A DNA stretch of 64,000 bases from CAYRNY01 sp964425755 (GCA_964425755.1 CAYRNY010000012.1:1-64000); one strand, 5' to 3'. Positions 26,209 through 35,575 are shown, numbered from the stretch's first letter. Made by a program: numbers and translations. The notes: generated from the sequence alone by a model not told the origin.

Positions 26209-27378
26209 TCACAGTTCCGCTTGCAACTGCAGCCACCTGACGATATCGCTGCGGCGCAGCACGCCGACCAACTGCTCATCACGCACGACCGGCAACTGCC
26301 GCACATCGCGCCGGGTGAGCTTATTCCATGCCTCAACAGCCGGCTCGTCTGGGTGCGTCAAAACAAGCTCATTTACCGGAGTCATGATCGCCTCGACTGG
26401 CGTCTGTTCCCAGTCCGCTCGCGGCACGCGACGCACATCTTCCAGCGTCACCAGCCCTGCGAGACGGCCATTTTCCACCACCGGGAACGCATGATCATCG
26501 GTACCCAGCACGTGTTCGTGTACCAGTTCGCTGACGGTGATGCTTGCCGCCACAACCGGCGGATTCGCGCGCATCATCTGCGAGACGGAGACATCTTGCA
26601 GCACATCATGGATTACGATCTTCTGGTAGCTCTGGATCGCGGCCATGTTCAGGAACCAACCGATAAACGCGAGCCATAACCCGTTACCCAGGCCGCTGCC
26701 AAAGAACGGGATGCGCGCGCCAAACGCCATCGCGATCCCGCCCGTGATCATCAGCCACGCGATCGCCTGCCCCGTCCACGACGCCCAGCGCGTCGCGCGT
26801 TGCAGGTCACCGGTCACACTCCATAACACCGACCGTAGCAGCCGCCCCCCATCCAGCGGGAAGCCGGGGATCATGTTGAACACCGCCAGCACGACGTTCA
26901 CCGAGCCGAGCCAGTAAATGATCAACGTGGCGGGGCTGAGTTCGCTGATCAGGTCTTCGGCAACCATCGTATCCGGCGCGGCGATCACACTCGCGAGCAC
27001 CAGCAACACAACCCCGATCACGAAACTCGTGATCGGCCCCACGACCGTGATCTGAAACTCAGACGCCGGCGAATCCGGTTCGCGCTCGATGTTCGACACA
27101 CCACCAAACAGGAACAACGTGATGTTGCGCACCGGCACACCACGCGCGCGTGCCATCAACGAATGTGCCATCTCGTGTGCCAGCAGCGATACAAAAAACA
27201 ACAGCGCGGCGATCAACGCAAGCCCCCACCGCTCGCCGGGCGTCCATTCGGGGCGGTAATCGGTAAATGCCGCGCTCAAATTCCAGGTGATCAGGAGCAA
27301 AATGATCACCCAGCTCCAATCGATACGTATCGTGATCCCGGCGATCCGTCCTATCCGAAAACCTGATCCACTTTGCAT
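26209..27378 (-). CDS. M50 site-2-type metalloprotease with CBS domains
   Basis: This is an intramembrane zinc protease of the M50 family. It has about six membrane helices, the zinc-binding HEMAH at residues 68-72, and the third ligand in NMIPGFPLDGGRLLRS. The C-terminal 130 residues form a CBS pair (VSQMMRANPPVV and VEAIMTPVNELVL), which in other proteins bind adenosyl ligands. Start 27378 is chosen because GGAGG lies 11 bases before it; an ATG at 27399 overlaps that ribosome site. Substrates are unknown; relatives often cut anti-sigma factors or other membrane proteins. Confidence 0.9.
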   Translation of the reverse strand: MQSGSGFRIGRIAGITIRIDWSWVIILLLITWNLSAAFTDYRPEWTPGERWGLALIAALLFFVSLLAHEMAHSLMARARGVPVRNITLFLFGGVSNIEREPDSPASEFQITVVGPITSFVIGVVLLVLASVIAAPDTMVAEDLISELSPATLIIYWLGSVNVVLAVFNMIPGFPLDGGRLLRSVLWSVTGDLQRATRWASWTGQAIAWLMITGGIAMAFGARIPFFGSGLGNGLWLAFIGWFLNMAAIQSYQKIVIHDVLQDVSVSQMMRANPPVVAASITVSELVHEHVLGTDDHAFPVVENGRLAGLVTLEDVRRVPRADWEQTPVEAIMTPVNELVLTHPDEPAVEAWNKLTRRDVRQLPVVRDEQLVGVLRRSDIVRWLQLQAEL

Positions 27379-27422
27379 AGAAACAGTCACCTCCCACACT
27401 GCACAGCCGCATGCGCCAACGA

Positions 27423-27794
27423 TTAGACTTTAATGATATCATCCGCAGGGATATTCAAATCGATGCGTCCATCTTCCTCGTCCACTGCCGCGACCTGGGT
27501 CGCCATGACGTAGTGTGTTGAACTCAGCAGACCTGAATCCAGCGTGAAGAATCCATAGCGCTCCAACCGGGCGCGCATCTCTTCGGGCAACGCGTGAAAC
27601 CGGTTCAACGCGCTGGCGATCGCGTCCACCGCCGGCCTGCGCGGGATCTCCGGTTTTTTCGCCGTGTTGGTTTCGAGGTCACGATTGTTCAGGTCTTCGT
27701 CACCGAGGTAAATGTCGTCCACGGTGCCAACTTCTTCGCCCGCCTGGTCAAAGACGGTCATGCCCTCTTTAATCTGTAGCATCAGGTTTGACAT
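27423..27794 (-). CDS. PRC-barrel-like small protein
   Basis: This 123-residue soluble protein begins with a PRC-barrel-like motif (IKEGMTVFDQAGEEVGTVDDIYLGD). It ends in a second barrel half (GFFTLDSGLLSSTHYVMATQV, then IDLNIPADDIIKV). A charged insert of about 50 residues separates them. Such proteins are commonly stress- or RNA-processing-associated, but no specific role is known. The protease gene starts 44 bases downstream on the same strand, so they may be co-transcribed. Confidence 0.65.
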   Translation of the reverse strand: MSNLMLQIKEGMTVFDQAGEEVGTVDDIYLGDEDLNNRDLETNTAKKPEIPRRPAVDAIASALNRFHALPEEMRARLERYGFFTLDSGLLSSTHYVMATQVAAVDEEDGRIDLNIPADDIIKV

Positions 27795-28000
27795 TGATCC
27801 TCCTCTTTGCTCGCACAGTTCAACGGCAATCCACAGATCGCCACATTACTCACTTCCCTAAATTATAGAACACGCGGGGCACTGGAACATGAGCAACGCG
27901 GCGGTTTTACGCATAGGTTAACTGGGCGGCATGCACATAGGCCGGATGGGAAACTCGCAGTGCCCCCCGCGTCGATGCGTCCCGTTACAGGCGCAAGGTG

Positions 28001-28009
28001 TGGTATACT
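28001..28009 (+). promoter_or_regulatory. Extended -10 promoter of gatA
   Basis: TGGTATACT is a TG-extended -10 element (TATACT at 28004-28009). No good -35 is found, as is common for extended -10 promoters. The transcript would start about 40 bases before the gatA ATG. Confidence 0.5.
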
Positions 28010-28055
28010 CCCGCACGAGACGACGGATCGATGCCTAGCCAGTGAGAGAGTACGT

Positions 28056-29507
28056 ATGCTAACCGAGCTGACCATTACTGAAGCCCAAGCCAGGCTCCGC
28101 GCCGGGGAGATCACCGCAGTGGACCTCACCAACGCGCATCTGGCGCGAATTGAGGCGCTCGATCCCCAGGTCAAGGCGTATCTGACGATCACCGCGGACG
28201 AGGCGCGCGCCGCCGCCGAAGCTGCCGATCAGCGGCTGGCCCAGGGTGACGATGCACCGCTGCTAGGAATACCGCTGGCGATCAAAGATGTGCTGACCAC
28301 ACAGGATATCCCCACCACGGCTGGCTCGCGGATTCTGGCTGGGTTCAAGCCCCCCTACACAGCGACTGCCGTGCAGAAACTGCTCGACGCGGGCGCGATC
28401 ATGCTCGGCAAAACGAACACCGACGAGTTCGCAATGGGATCATCGACCGAAAACTCCGGCTACAATACCACGCGTAACCCCTGGGACCTGGAACGCGTGC
28501 CGGGCGGCAGCAGCGGCGGCAGCGCGGCGGCAGTCGCGGCACGGATGGCGTTGGGCGCGCTGGGCACGGATACCGGCGGCAGCGTGCGCCAACCGGCAGC
28601 GTTTTGCGGCGTAAGCGCGGTCAAACCCTCTTATGGACGCGTGTCGCGTTATGGCCTGATCGCGTTCGCGTCATCACTGGACCAGATCGGCGTATTCGGG
28701 CGCACGGTCGAGGACACGGCACTGCTGCTGGGCGTGATCGCGGGGCACGACCCGCGCGACAGCACCAGCCTCGATCGACCGGTGCCGGACTATCGCGCCA
28801 CCTTGACCGGCGATATCAGCGGGTTGCGCGTCGGCGTGCCGCAGGAATATTTCATCGAGGGCATGCAGCCGGACGTCGAGCGCACGGTTCGCGCTGCGAT
28901 CGACCGTCTTGCCGCGTTGGGCGCGGACATCCGCGAGATCAGCCTGCCGCACACCGAGTACGCGCTGCCGGTGTATTACCTGGTCGCGCCGTCCGAAGCC
29001 TCGGCCAACCTTGCACGCTTTGACGGCGTGCGCTACGGCCCGCGCAACACGCAAGGAAGCATGTGGGACACCTACAAGGCGACACGCGGCAGCGGCTTTG
29101 GTCCGGAAGTCAAGCGCCGGATCATGCTCGGCACCTACGCGCTCTCGGCAGGTTACTACGACGCGTACTATCTCAAAGCGCAGAAAGTCCGCACGCTGAT
29201 CAAACAAGACTTCGACCGCGCGTTCGAGCACGTGGACGTGATCGCCTCCCCGACCACACCCACCACCGCTTTCCGCATCGGCGAGAAAACTGACGACCCC
29301 CTGCAAATGTACCTCTCGGACGTGTTCACGCTTGCAGCGAGTCTGGCGGGGATATGCGGGGCGGTCGTACCGTGTGGCTTTGACGAGGCGAACCTGCCCG
29401 TCGGCCTGCAACTGCTCGGCCCGGCATTTGGCGAACCAGCCGTGCTACGCGCTGCGCACGCCTACCAGCAGGCGACCGACTGGCACACGCGCGCCCCGGC
29501 ACTATGA
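28056..29507 (+). CDS. gatA: Glutamyl/aspartyl-tRNA amidotransferase subunit A
   Basis: GatA releases ammonia from glutamine for conversion of misacylated Glu-tRNA(Gln) or Asp-tRNA(Asn). The amidase signature is intact: catalytic Lys in IPLAIKDV, PGGSSGGSAAAVAA, and the nucleophile segment TDTGGSVRQPAAFCG. The C-terminus is typical (PVGLQLLGPAFGE). I place the start at 28056, with GAGAGAG 5 bases upstream, giving 483 residues. A longer open frame back to 27807 is not family-like. gatB and gatC are not in the window, so the subunits are encoded apart. Confidence 0.93.
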   Translation: MLTELTITEAQARLRAGEITAVDLTNAHLARIEALDPQVKAYLTITADEARAAAEAADQRLAQGDDAPLLGIPLAIKDVLTTQDIPTTAGSRILAGFKPPYTATAVQKLLDAGAIMLGKTNTDEFAMGSSTENSGYNTTRNPWDLERVPGGSSGGSAAAVAARMALGALGTDTGGSVRQPAAFCGVSAVKPSYGRVSRYGLIAFASSLDQIGVFGRTVEDTALLLGVIAGHDPRDSTSLDRPVPDYRATLTGDISGLRVGVPQEYFIEGMQPDVERTVRAAIDRLAALGADIREISLPHTEYALPVYYLVAPSEASANLARFDGVRYGPRNTQGSMWDTYKATRGSGFGPEVKRRIMLGTYALSAGYYDAYYLKAQKVRTLIKQDFDRAFEHVDVIASPTTPTTAFRIGEKTDDPLQMYLSDVFTLAASLAGICGAVVPCGFDEANLPVGLQLLGPAFGEPAVLRAAHAYQQATDWHTRAPAL

Positions 29508-29529
29508 CTCGCACTATAACAAGACGTAA

Positions 29530-29557
29530 CGGCCCACCTGCGCGTGCCGGTGGGCCG
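29530..29557. terminator. Hairpin between convergent gatA and UPF0173 genes
   Basis: CGGCCCACC (29530-29538) and GGTGGGCCG (29549-29557) form a perfect 9-bp stem with a 10-base loop, between two converging stop codons. There is no T-run. Confidence 0.55.
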
Positions 29558-29576
29558 CCGTATGCTGGAAAGAATG

Positions 29577-30263
29577 TTAGAGTTCGTAGCTGCCGCCCGG
29601 ATCGAGCACGACCGGCCTGGCGGCAGTTTCGTTCCGCACGCGCTGCGCCCAGGCGGCGGCATCCTGTTTGATCGGCTCAAAGGTATTGTAGTGCATGGGG
29701 ATTACCACGCTAGGCTTGAGGAACTCGATCGCCTTCAATGACCCTTCTGGGCCCATCGTGAAGTAGTCCCCAATTGGCAGGAACGCCAGGTCGATCCCGT
29801 GCTCACCGATCAACTGCATCTCAAAGAACACCGTCGTGTCGCCGGCGTAATAAAGCGTCGGACCTTCATCCAGGAACATCAAGATGCCGTTCGGCTGTCC
29901 GCCATAAGAACCATCCGGCAGTGACGAGCTGTGATGCGCGATCGTCAGTTCCACGCGCCCGAAGGGAAGCTGTACACCGCCGCCGGGGTTGAGTCCGTGC
30001 AGGTTCTCCAGTCCTTGTTTGCCTAACCATATCCCGATCTCGTTGTTCGCAACGACAGTCGCGCCCGTACGCTTGGCGATCGCGACGGTGTCCCCAACGT
30101 GATCTCCGTGCCCGTGCGAGAGCAGGATAAAATCCGCCTCAATCGTGGCCGGGTCGGCTGTTGCCACCGGGTTGCCGGACAGGAACGGGTCGATCAGGAC
30201 CGCGTGTTCACCGATCGCAAGTTTGAACCCCGAATGTCCAAGCCAGGTCACGTTAACCGCCAT
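29577..30263 (-). CDS. UPF0173 metal-dependent hydrolase (metallo-beta-lactamase fold)
   Basis: This is a cytoplasmic hydrolase of the UPF0173 group within the metallo-beta-lactamase superfamily. Metal-binding motifs are LLSHGHGDHVGD, AHHSS, YYAGDTTVF and VIPMHYNTF. The start at 30263 gives the family's usual MAVNVTWLGHSGFKL beginning and has GGAG 8-9 bases upstream. At 228 residues it is full length. The physiological substrate of the family is unknown. Confidence 0.88.
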   Translation of the reverse strand: MAVNVTWLGHSGFKLAIGEHAVLIDPFLSGNPVATADPATIEADFILLSHGHGDHVGDTVAIAKRTGATVVANNEIGIWLGKQGLENLHGLNPGGGVQLPFGRVELTIAHHSSSLPDGSYGGQPNGILMFLDEGPTLYYAGDTTVFFEMQLIGEHGIDLAFLPIGDYFTMGPEGSLKAIEFLKPSVVIPMHYNTFEPIKQDAAAWAQRVRNETAARPVVLDPGGSYEL

Positions 30264-30483
30264 AAGTTTCGCTCCTTTCCTAATAATCTTCGCGTAGAAC
30301 CCAGAATATCTCACTCTATCCTCTTCTTCGAGTATACGCGCTGCGCCGTGCCCTAGCAATTAGAATCGAAAAACCCGTTCCCCTCCGGCGCACATCGGGC
30401 GACATTTGTACCCGTGACCAGAATGCTTAGACTATACGTACAATACAAGGGTTTTACATTCACTTCAGAAGGGCAAACGTTCT

Positions 30484-31968
30484 ATGGCTGACGAACAGAA
30501 TGCCAAACAGCAAGACGAACAAGCGGAGTCCGGCGGCCCCAAAAAGCGTTCGCTACGCCTGGAGCCACCGGTCGAGACCCAGCACCGGATCACGATAAAC
30601 GGGGAAGCGCTGGACTACACCGCGACCGCCGGAATGCTGCCGCTGAACGATCCGCAGACGGATGAAGCCGTCGCCAGCATCTTTTTCACCGCCTATACGT
30701 TAAACGGCGTCGCGGACACCGCCAAACGCCCACTGGTGTTTGTCTTTAACGGCGGGCCGGGATCGTCGTCTGTGTGGCTGCACATCGGCGCGCTCGGACC
30801 GAAGCGCGTCAAGATGCAGGACGAAGGCTGGATGCCTGCACCGCCGTTTCGCCTGGAAGATAATCCCCACACCTGGCTGGATCGCGCCGACCTAGTGTTC
30901 ATCGATCCGGTAGGCACGGGTTACAGCCGCGCCGCAGACGCCGACAAGCAGAAAGAATACTGGAGCCTGGAAAACGACCTCAAGTCGGTAGGCGAATTCA
31001 TCCGGCTATACTTGACGCGCTACGGGCGCTGGCACTCGCCGCTGTTCCTGGCTGGCGAAAGCTACGGCACGACACGCGCGGCAGGGCTGGCGGGATATCT
31101 CTATGACCAGGGCATCGCGTTCAACGGGCTGGTGCTGATCTCGACCGTGTTGAACTTCCAGACGATCGACTTTGAGCAAGGCAATGACCTGCCTTACGTG
31201 TTGTTCCTGCCCACCTACACCGCGACGGCCTGGTACCACAAACGGCTGCCGGAGGCCCTGCAACAAAAACCGCTGCGCGACGTGCTGGACGAAGTCGAAA
31301 CGTGGGCGCAGACCGAATACATCGTCGCGCTGGCAAAAGGTGACCGGCTTAGCGATAACGAGCGCGACGCCGTGATCCAGCGGCTGGCTCGCTACACCGG
31401 GCTTGACGCGACGTTCATCGCCTACGCCAACCTGCGCGTGCGTGACCGGCACTTTTTCAAAGAACTGCTGCGCGACGACTGGCGCTCAGTCGGGCGGCTG
31501 GACTCGCGGTTCACGGGCATCGACAAGCTCAACGTGGCCGAAACGATCGAGCACGACCCCGCGATGAGCGCGATCGTCCCACCCTACACCGCGATGTTCA
31601 ACCAGTACATGCGCAGCGAACTAGGGTACGAGACCGACACCAAGTACGAGATACTCAGCCTGGAGGTCAACAAGAGCTGGCAGTGGGATCGCGGCAAATA
31701 TCCGGACACCAGCGAGCCGTTACGTAGCGCGGTGGCGAAGAACCCGTACATGTACGTGTTGGTGGCTATGGGCTACTACGACCTGGCGACGCCGCATCTC
31801 GGCGCGGAATATACGCTCAGCCACATGGACCTCCAACCATCCCGGCGTGACAACTTCACCCTGACTTACTACGAAGCAGGGCACATGTTCTACCTCGATG
31901 TTGCGTCGTTGGAGCAGTTCAAACAGGATGTGGCTGCTTTCATGGATGGCGCGCTGGGGAACGTCTAG
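30484..31968 (+). CDS. Serine carboxypeptidase-like protein (peptidase S10)
   Basis: This is an alpha/beta hydrolase of peptidase family S10. The oxyanion segment (VFVFNGGPGSSSVWLHIG), nucleophile Ser in LAGESYGTTRA, catalytic Asp in MGYYDLATP and His in YEAGHMFYLD are all seen. There is no signal peptide: the N-terminus is hydrophilic (MADEQNAKQQDEQ). It is therefore predicted to be cytoplasmic, unlike the eukaryotic vacuolar enzymes. AGAAGGG lies 9 bases before the ATG. It stands alone between divergent and downstream genes. Confidence 0.85.
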   Translation: MADEQNAKQQDEQAESGGPKKRSLRLEPPVETQHRITINGEALDYTATAGMLPLNDPQTDEAVASIFFTAYTLNGVADTAKRPLVFVFNGGPGSSSVWLHIGALGPKRVKMQDEGWMPAPPFRLEDNPHTWLDRADLVFIDPVGTGYSRAADADKQKEYWSLENDLKSVGEFIRLYLTRYGRWHSPLFLAGESYGTTRAAGLAGYLYDQGIAFNGLVLISTVLNFQTIDFEQGNDLPYVLFLPTYTATAWYHKRLPEALQQKPLRDVLDEVETWAQTEYIVALAKGDRLSDNERDAVIQRLARYTGLDATFIAYANLRVRDRHFFKELLRDDWRSVGRLDSRFTGIDKLNVAETIEHDPAMSAIVPPYTAMFNQYMRSELGYETDTKYEILSLEVNKSWQWDRGKYPDTSEPLRSAVAKNPYMYVLVAMGYYDLATPHLGAEYTLSHMDLQPSRRDNFTLTYYEAGHMFYLDVASLEQFKQDVAAFMDGALGNV

Positions 31969-32020
31969 CGTCGTGTGGCGGAGCGCGCCCACACCTAAAC
32001 GGGCGGCCACGCAAAGCGCT

Positions 32021-32061
32021 GCAACCGGCCTGTGTGCCTTTTCAAGCTGCTGGCCGGTTGC
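32021..32061 (+). terminator. Inverted repeat after the S10 peptidase gene
   Basis: GCAACCGGCC (32021-32030) and GGCCGGTTGC (32052-32061) form a perfect 10-bp stem around a 21-base loop, 52 bases after the stop. There is no T-run; it may work as a factor-dependent terminator or 3' stabiliser. Confidence 0.5.
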
Positions 32062-32150
32062 ACCCGGTCCCGTGCGTTACTGAAATTGGCTTGTGGCCGT
32101 GCCAACAACAGTCGATCCAACCAAAACCAGCCGGGCAATAGGAAAACCAT

Positions 32151-32522
32151 ATGCCGAAGCTGTTAGTCATCGATAATGACGCGTCCTTCCGCGAGTTCAT
32201 GACGCTGGCCTTGACCCTGGAAGGTTACGACGTGCAATCCGTAGCGGATGGAGAGGCTGCGCTTAACGTCCTGAACAATCGCGCCCTCGACCTGGTCCTG
32301 CTCGACCTGAGCATGCCGAATCTCAACGGATGGGACGTGTTGCGCCGCATCCGGGAAATCCCCACCCTCCAAAGCGTGAAGGTCGTGATCATCACCGCCA
32401 ACGCCGACGAAGAAACCCGCCGCCGCAGTGTGCACGAGCGGATCGACGCACTGTTAATCAAACCGCTCAGTCTGGAAGAGATCCTCACAGTGCTGCGGTC
32501 CGTGCTCAGTCAAGGGCCGTGA
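32151..32522 (+). CDS. Stand-alone receiver domain (CheY-like)
   Basis: A single response-regulator receiver domain of 123 residues with no output domain. The acidic pocket (VIDNDAS), the phospho-acceptor in LVLLDLSMPNLNGW, the Thr in IITANA and the Lys in LIKPLS are present. It is the first of three orphan receivers within 3 kb. No kinase is adjacent, so it may relay phosphate or act by protein contact. Confidence 0.88.
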   Translation: MPKLLVIDNDASFREFMTLALTLEGYDVQSVADGEAALNVLNNRALDLVLLDLSMPNLNGWDVLRRIREIPTLQSVKVVIITANADEETRRRSVHERIDALLIKPLSLEEILTVLRSVLSQGP

Positions 32523-32543
32523 GGTTCCCGCAGGGAAGCCGTC

Positions 32544-32573
32544 TTGGACAAGCACCTCCGGACTCGCTATAAT
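32544..32573 (+). promoter_or_regulatory. Strong-looking promoter TTGGAC / TATAAT
   Basis: TTGGAC (32544-32549) and a perfect TATAAT (32568-32573) are separated by 18 bases (17 if TGGACA is used). The predicted start is about 32580, roughly 245 bases before the next credible gene. Confidence 0.65.
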
Positions 32574-32825
32574 GCCCCGCGCGTCAATCTGAACGCACGT
32601 CGCCGGCGTTCGCGCGCCCAGGAGTTCCGTTGGCCCGATCACGTTCTGCGTCGTTTGTGGCCGGGCACGCGATACGCCCCTCAGTTTCGCGGCATGTCCC
32701 CGGTTCTCGGTCGTCAGCAGCCCATTCTAAGCGCATCATCACAGGGCACGAACTGGCGCTGAAAACCGTCGATGGCATGAATCGTGTTGCTACAGGCCCG
32801 GTCAGAAGCCGGGGGAGTACCAGGT
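32574..32825 (+). other. Long leader without an assigned gene
   Basis: About 250 bases follow the promoter at 32544 before the ATG at 32826. Short open frames exist (one from a TTG at 32630 with AGGAG just upstream), but none resembles a known protein. I found no riboswitch signature. It is either a long 5' leader or a small RNA. Confidence 0.4.
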
Positions 32826-33971
32826 ATGGCAGGCGAGGACCAACACAAGGCCCCACATACACCGGACGAACCGGAACACACGCCAACATCACCGGATCCG
32901 CTGCCCACCGATGAGCCGCCGGTTGCTGACGACGATACCCAGCCGCGCATGCCTTTCGTGCCGCCCGTAAGCCCGGCACAGGATCAGCCGCCCGCCAGCG
33001 TACCGGTGCCACCGCTTGAGACCCAGGCCGCGAGCCTGATGGCCGATCCTGACGACTGGGCACGCGGGCGTATCCCCACGCAGCACGAAGAAGAGACTGC
33101 CGCGCCGGGATACATGCGCCCGTTGCTGCTGGTGACGGTCATGCTGGGAACGGCGTGCCTGTGCCTGGCGATGATCGGCCTGGCGGGATTTGCCGGCTAC
33201 CGGGACGGGCTGGCGACTAATGACGTCCGTGTCACGCAGACGCTGGCGACGGGGATCGCTGAGCAGTACGCGACCGGCGCTGCCGACCTGCGGGCCGGTT
33301 ACGCTGAACTGGCCGCCGCGCGCTTCGAATGGATCGTCGAAACGATCCAGGCCCCGACAGAATACGCGCTTGATAGCCCGGTACAGCTTGCAGTCGCGCG
33401 CACGATCGCCGCGTTCACCGACACCCCGATGCCGACACCTACCCCGACGGACACGCCAACACCTCCGCCGACGGATGCGCCGACGCCCACGTCAGCCCCA
33501 CCGAGCACCGCGACTCGCGATCCGTTGCAGGACCCAGAACATATTTATGAGCAGGCCCTGGCAGCCGAGCGACTCGGGCGTTACGAAGAAGCGATCGAAT
33601 GGCTGGACGCGCTGATCGCACTTGATCCAGGGTACAACAGCGCCGAAGTTAAACAGAAACTGGTAAGCGTGCTGACCGCACAGGGACGCATCTACCTGCT
33701 GGGCATGAACGAAGACGGCCAGGACCGGCTCGCACGCGGCGTGTACCTGATCTACCGTGCGGACGAGCTCGGCACGGTAGAACCGGACTGGCTGCTAGGG
33801 CACGCCATTTTTGTTGAGCGCTTTATCAACGCGCGGAATTACGTCAACGGTGGCTACTACGAAACCGCGATCCCGATCCTGGAACAACTATGCACGGAGA
33901 ACTGCGAGTGGAGTTACGCGGGGGTCAGCGTGCGCGATCTACTTGAGCGCGCCCGGTCGGGCACATCATAA
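32826..33971 (+). CDS. Single-pass membrane protein with TPR-like C-terminus
   Basis: I recognise no named family. From ATG 32826 (GGGGGAG 9 bases upstream) the protein has a Pro/Thr/Asp-rich cytoplasmic N-terminus (about 1-95) and one membrane helix (about 98-122; LLLVTVMLGTACLCLAMIGL). An outer helical region follows (about 130-190), then a Thr/Pro linker (PTPTPTDTPTPPPTDAPTP) and a C-terminal part with one clear TPR-like repeat (HIYEQALAAERLGRYEEAIE). It may be a scaffold or envelope protein. It lies between the orphan receivers. Confidence 0.75.
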   Translation: MAGEDQHKAPHTPDEPEHTPTSPDPLPTDEPPVADDDTQPRMPFVPPVSPAQDQPPASVPVPPLETQAASLMADPDDWARGRIPTQHEEETAAPGYMRPLLLVTVMLGTACLCLAMIGLAGFAGYRDGLATNDVRVTQTLATGIAEQYATGAADLRAGYAELAAARFEWIVETIQAPTEYALDSPVQLAVARTIAAFTDTPMPTPTPTDTPTPPPTDAPTPTSAPPSTATRDPLQDPEHIYEQALAAERLGRYEEAIEWLDALIALDPGYNSAEVKQKLVSVLTAQGRIYLLGMNEDGQDRLARGVYLIYRADELGTVEPDWLLGHAIFVERFINARNYVNGGYYETAIPILEQLCTENCEWSYAGVSVRDLLERARSGTS

Positions 33972-34008
33972 GTGATCGCCCGGCCAGCCAGCGCAAACCG
34001 GTAAGGCG

Positions 34009-34380
34009 TCAATGCAGGTCTGCCAGCACCTCGTCGACGATCGCCAAAAAATCGTTCGGCATCACCGGTTTGGCGATCCAGCTATCGATCCCCAATGCTT
34101 CAACTTCGGGGACCATGTTTGGCCGCGCCGTAAGGATCATCACTTTCATCGCATCCAGGCGCGGAAGGCTGCGCACATACTGCAGCACGTCATACCCGGA
34201 GACTTCGGGCATTGCCAGATCGAGGATCATCAGGTCTGGCGTCACTTCGTCAAGGATATCAAGCGCGCTCGCGCCATCGTGAGCCAGGATTGTGTCACAA
34301 TCCAGCCGCTCGACCAGACCCGAAAACAACCGCAGCAAACCAGGTTCGTCGTCTACAATTAGGACAAGTGGCACCGACAC
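34009..34380 (-). CDS. Stand-alone receiver domain (CheY-like)
   Basis: A single receiver domain of 123 residues: VDDEPG pocket, phospho-acceptor in LMILDLAMPEVSGYD, Thr in LTARP and Lys in AKPVMP. It is closely related to the neighbour at 34508-34888 (shared VDDEPG, DLAMP and PRLD segments), which suggests duplication. Output partner unknown. Confidence 0.87.
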   Translation of the reverse strand: MSVPLVLIVDDEPGLLRLFSGLVERLDCDTILAHDGASALDILDEVTPDLMILDLAMPEVSGYDVLQYVRSLPRLDAMKVMILTARPNMVPEVEALGIDSWIAKPVMPNDFLAIVDEVLADLH

Positions 34381-34507
34381 GGCTACGCGCTTCCTACCAT
34401 TTGGGTTTACCCATCATAATAACGCTAATTGAAGGTCATGTCGATCATATCATACGCCCGCCGCGTTTCTCGCGCCACTGTACACCGCGCAACCGTCGTA
34501 TACCTGA

Positions 34508-34888
34508 CTATTCCACTCCGCCGTCAAGTAGATCGCGTACCATCGCCAGGAACACGTCCGGGCGCAAGGGTTTGTTCACCCACTTGTCGACAATATCCGG
34601 CAGATCATTGCGCACCGCGCTAATCCCAAGCGCAGTCAGCACAAGGATGCGCATCGTATCCAGGCGCGGGGTCCGCTGGATGTAGGTCAGCACATCACCA
34701 CCACTGACATATGGCATAGCGAGGTCCAGCACCAGGACATCCGGCGTGTGCGTTTGCAGCAGTTCGATCGCGGCTGCCCCGCCATCAGCCTGGAGCACGT
34801 CACACCCCAGGCGCGTAATCAGCCCTCCGAACAGCGCCAGCATGCCCGGTTCATCGTCTACGATCATTACTGACTTGCCGTATGCCAT
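34508..34888 (-). CDS. Stand-alone receiver domain (CheY-like), paralogue
   Basis: A 126-residue single receiver: VDDEPG pocket, phospho-acceptor in VLVLDLAMPYVSGGD, Thr in LTALG and Lys in NKPLRP. It lies upstream of its paralogue on the same strand with a 127-base gap. Neither has a DNA-binding or enzymatic output domain. Confidence 0.87.
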   Translation of the reverse strand: MAYGKSVMIVDDEPGMLALFGGLITRLGCDVLQADGGAAAIELLQTHTPDVLVLDLAMPYVSGGDVLTYIQRTPRLDTMRILVLTALGISAVRNDLPDIVDKWVNKPLRPDVFLAMVRDLLDGGVE

Positions 34889-34921
34889 GCCCTTCTCCCC
34901 AGAATGTCCGCGCAGCAGGAT

Positions 34922-35575
34922 TCACATTCCCCGCAGGTCGCGTAAAACTGCACGGACAGGGCTGCCGCACGTCCCGGCCAACTTCAGCGGCAGCGCGATC
35001 AATTCATAGATGCCATCAGGAACCCCGGCCAGGCACAGATATTCCAGGTTTGCCATATTGTGCCGGTACAGGCGGTGGTGACCGGGAAGCTCAACGCTGT
35101 GAAACGCATCGACCGAGGGGCTATCCAGCCCCAACAGCACGACTCCGCGCGCTGCCAGCCAGTCTACCAGTTCCACAGTCGGATAGGGAAAATCTTCCGG
35201 CCATTGGCTATCAGGCAAGTCGCTCACCCAGCTATGGATCAACAAGCGCTGCATGCCGGTCAGGTCGTGCCCGTCCAAATCCACCGGGACGATTCCACCC
35301 GTGCGCCGATCAATCGTCACAACGTGCGCGGGACCGAGATACGGCTCCAACGGCAGCTCAGCCGGATGCGCCCCCTGGCCCGTGTAGTGATAAGGCGCGT
35401 CAGCGTGGCTGCCCGTGTGTGCACTCAGCGTGAGCGCGGTCAGGTTCACCGAAGCGCCTTCTGCCAGACGCAGTTGATGCTCCACGCTGAAAGCCGTATC
35501 ACCTGGCCACACGGCCAACGAAGGCGAAATGACCCGGCTGATGTCGTACAGGCGTGGTATCTTAGCGTGCGTCAT
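34922..35575 (-). CDS. kynB: Kynurenine formamidase (KynB-type cyclase family)
   Basis: KynB hydrolyses N-formylkynurenine in tryptophan breakdown. The match is end to end: YDISRVISPSLAVWPGDTAF, the metal motif HTGSHADAPYHY, YLGPAHVVTID, LLGLDSPSVDAF and the C-terminal ELIALPLKLAG. Length (217) is normal. No tryptophan dioxygenase or kynureninase gene is in the window, although a small aminotransferase fragment follows. Related cyclase-family hydrolases of other substrates are an alternative. Confidence 0.82.
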   Translation of the reverse strand: MTHAKIPRLYDISRVISPSLAVWPGDTAFSVEHQLRLAEGASVNLTALTLSAHTGSHADAPYHYTGQGAHPAELPLEPYLGPAHVVTIDRRTGGIVPVDLDGHDLTGMQRLLIHSWVSDLPDSQWPEDFPYPTVELVDWLAARGVVLLGLDSPSVDAFHSVELPGHHRLYRHNMANLEYLCLAGVPDGIYELIALPLKLAGTCGSPVRAVLRDLRGM

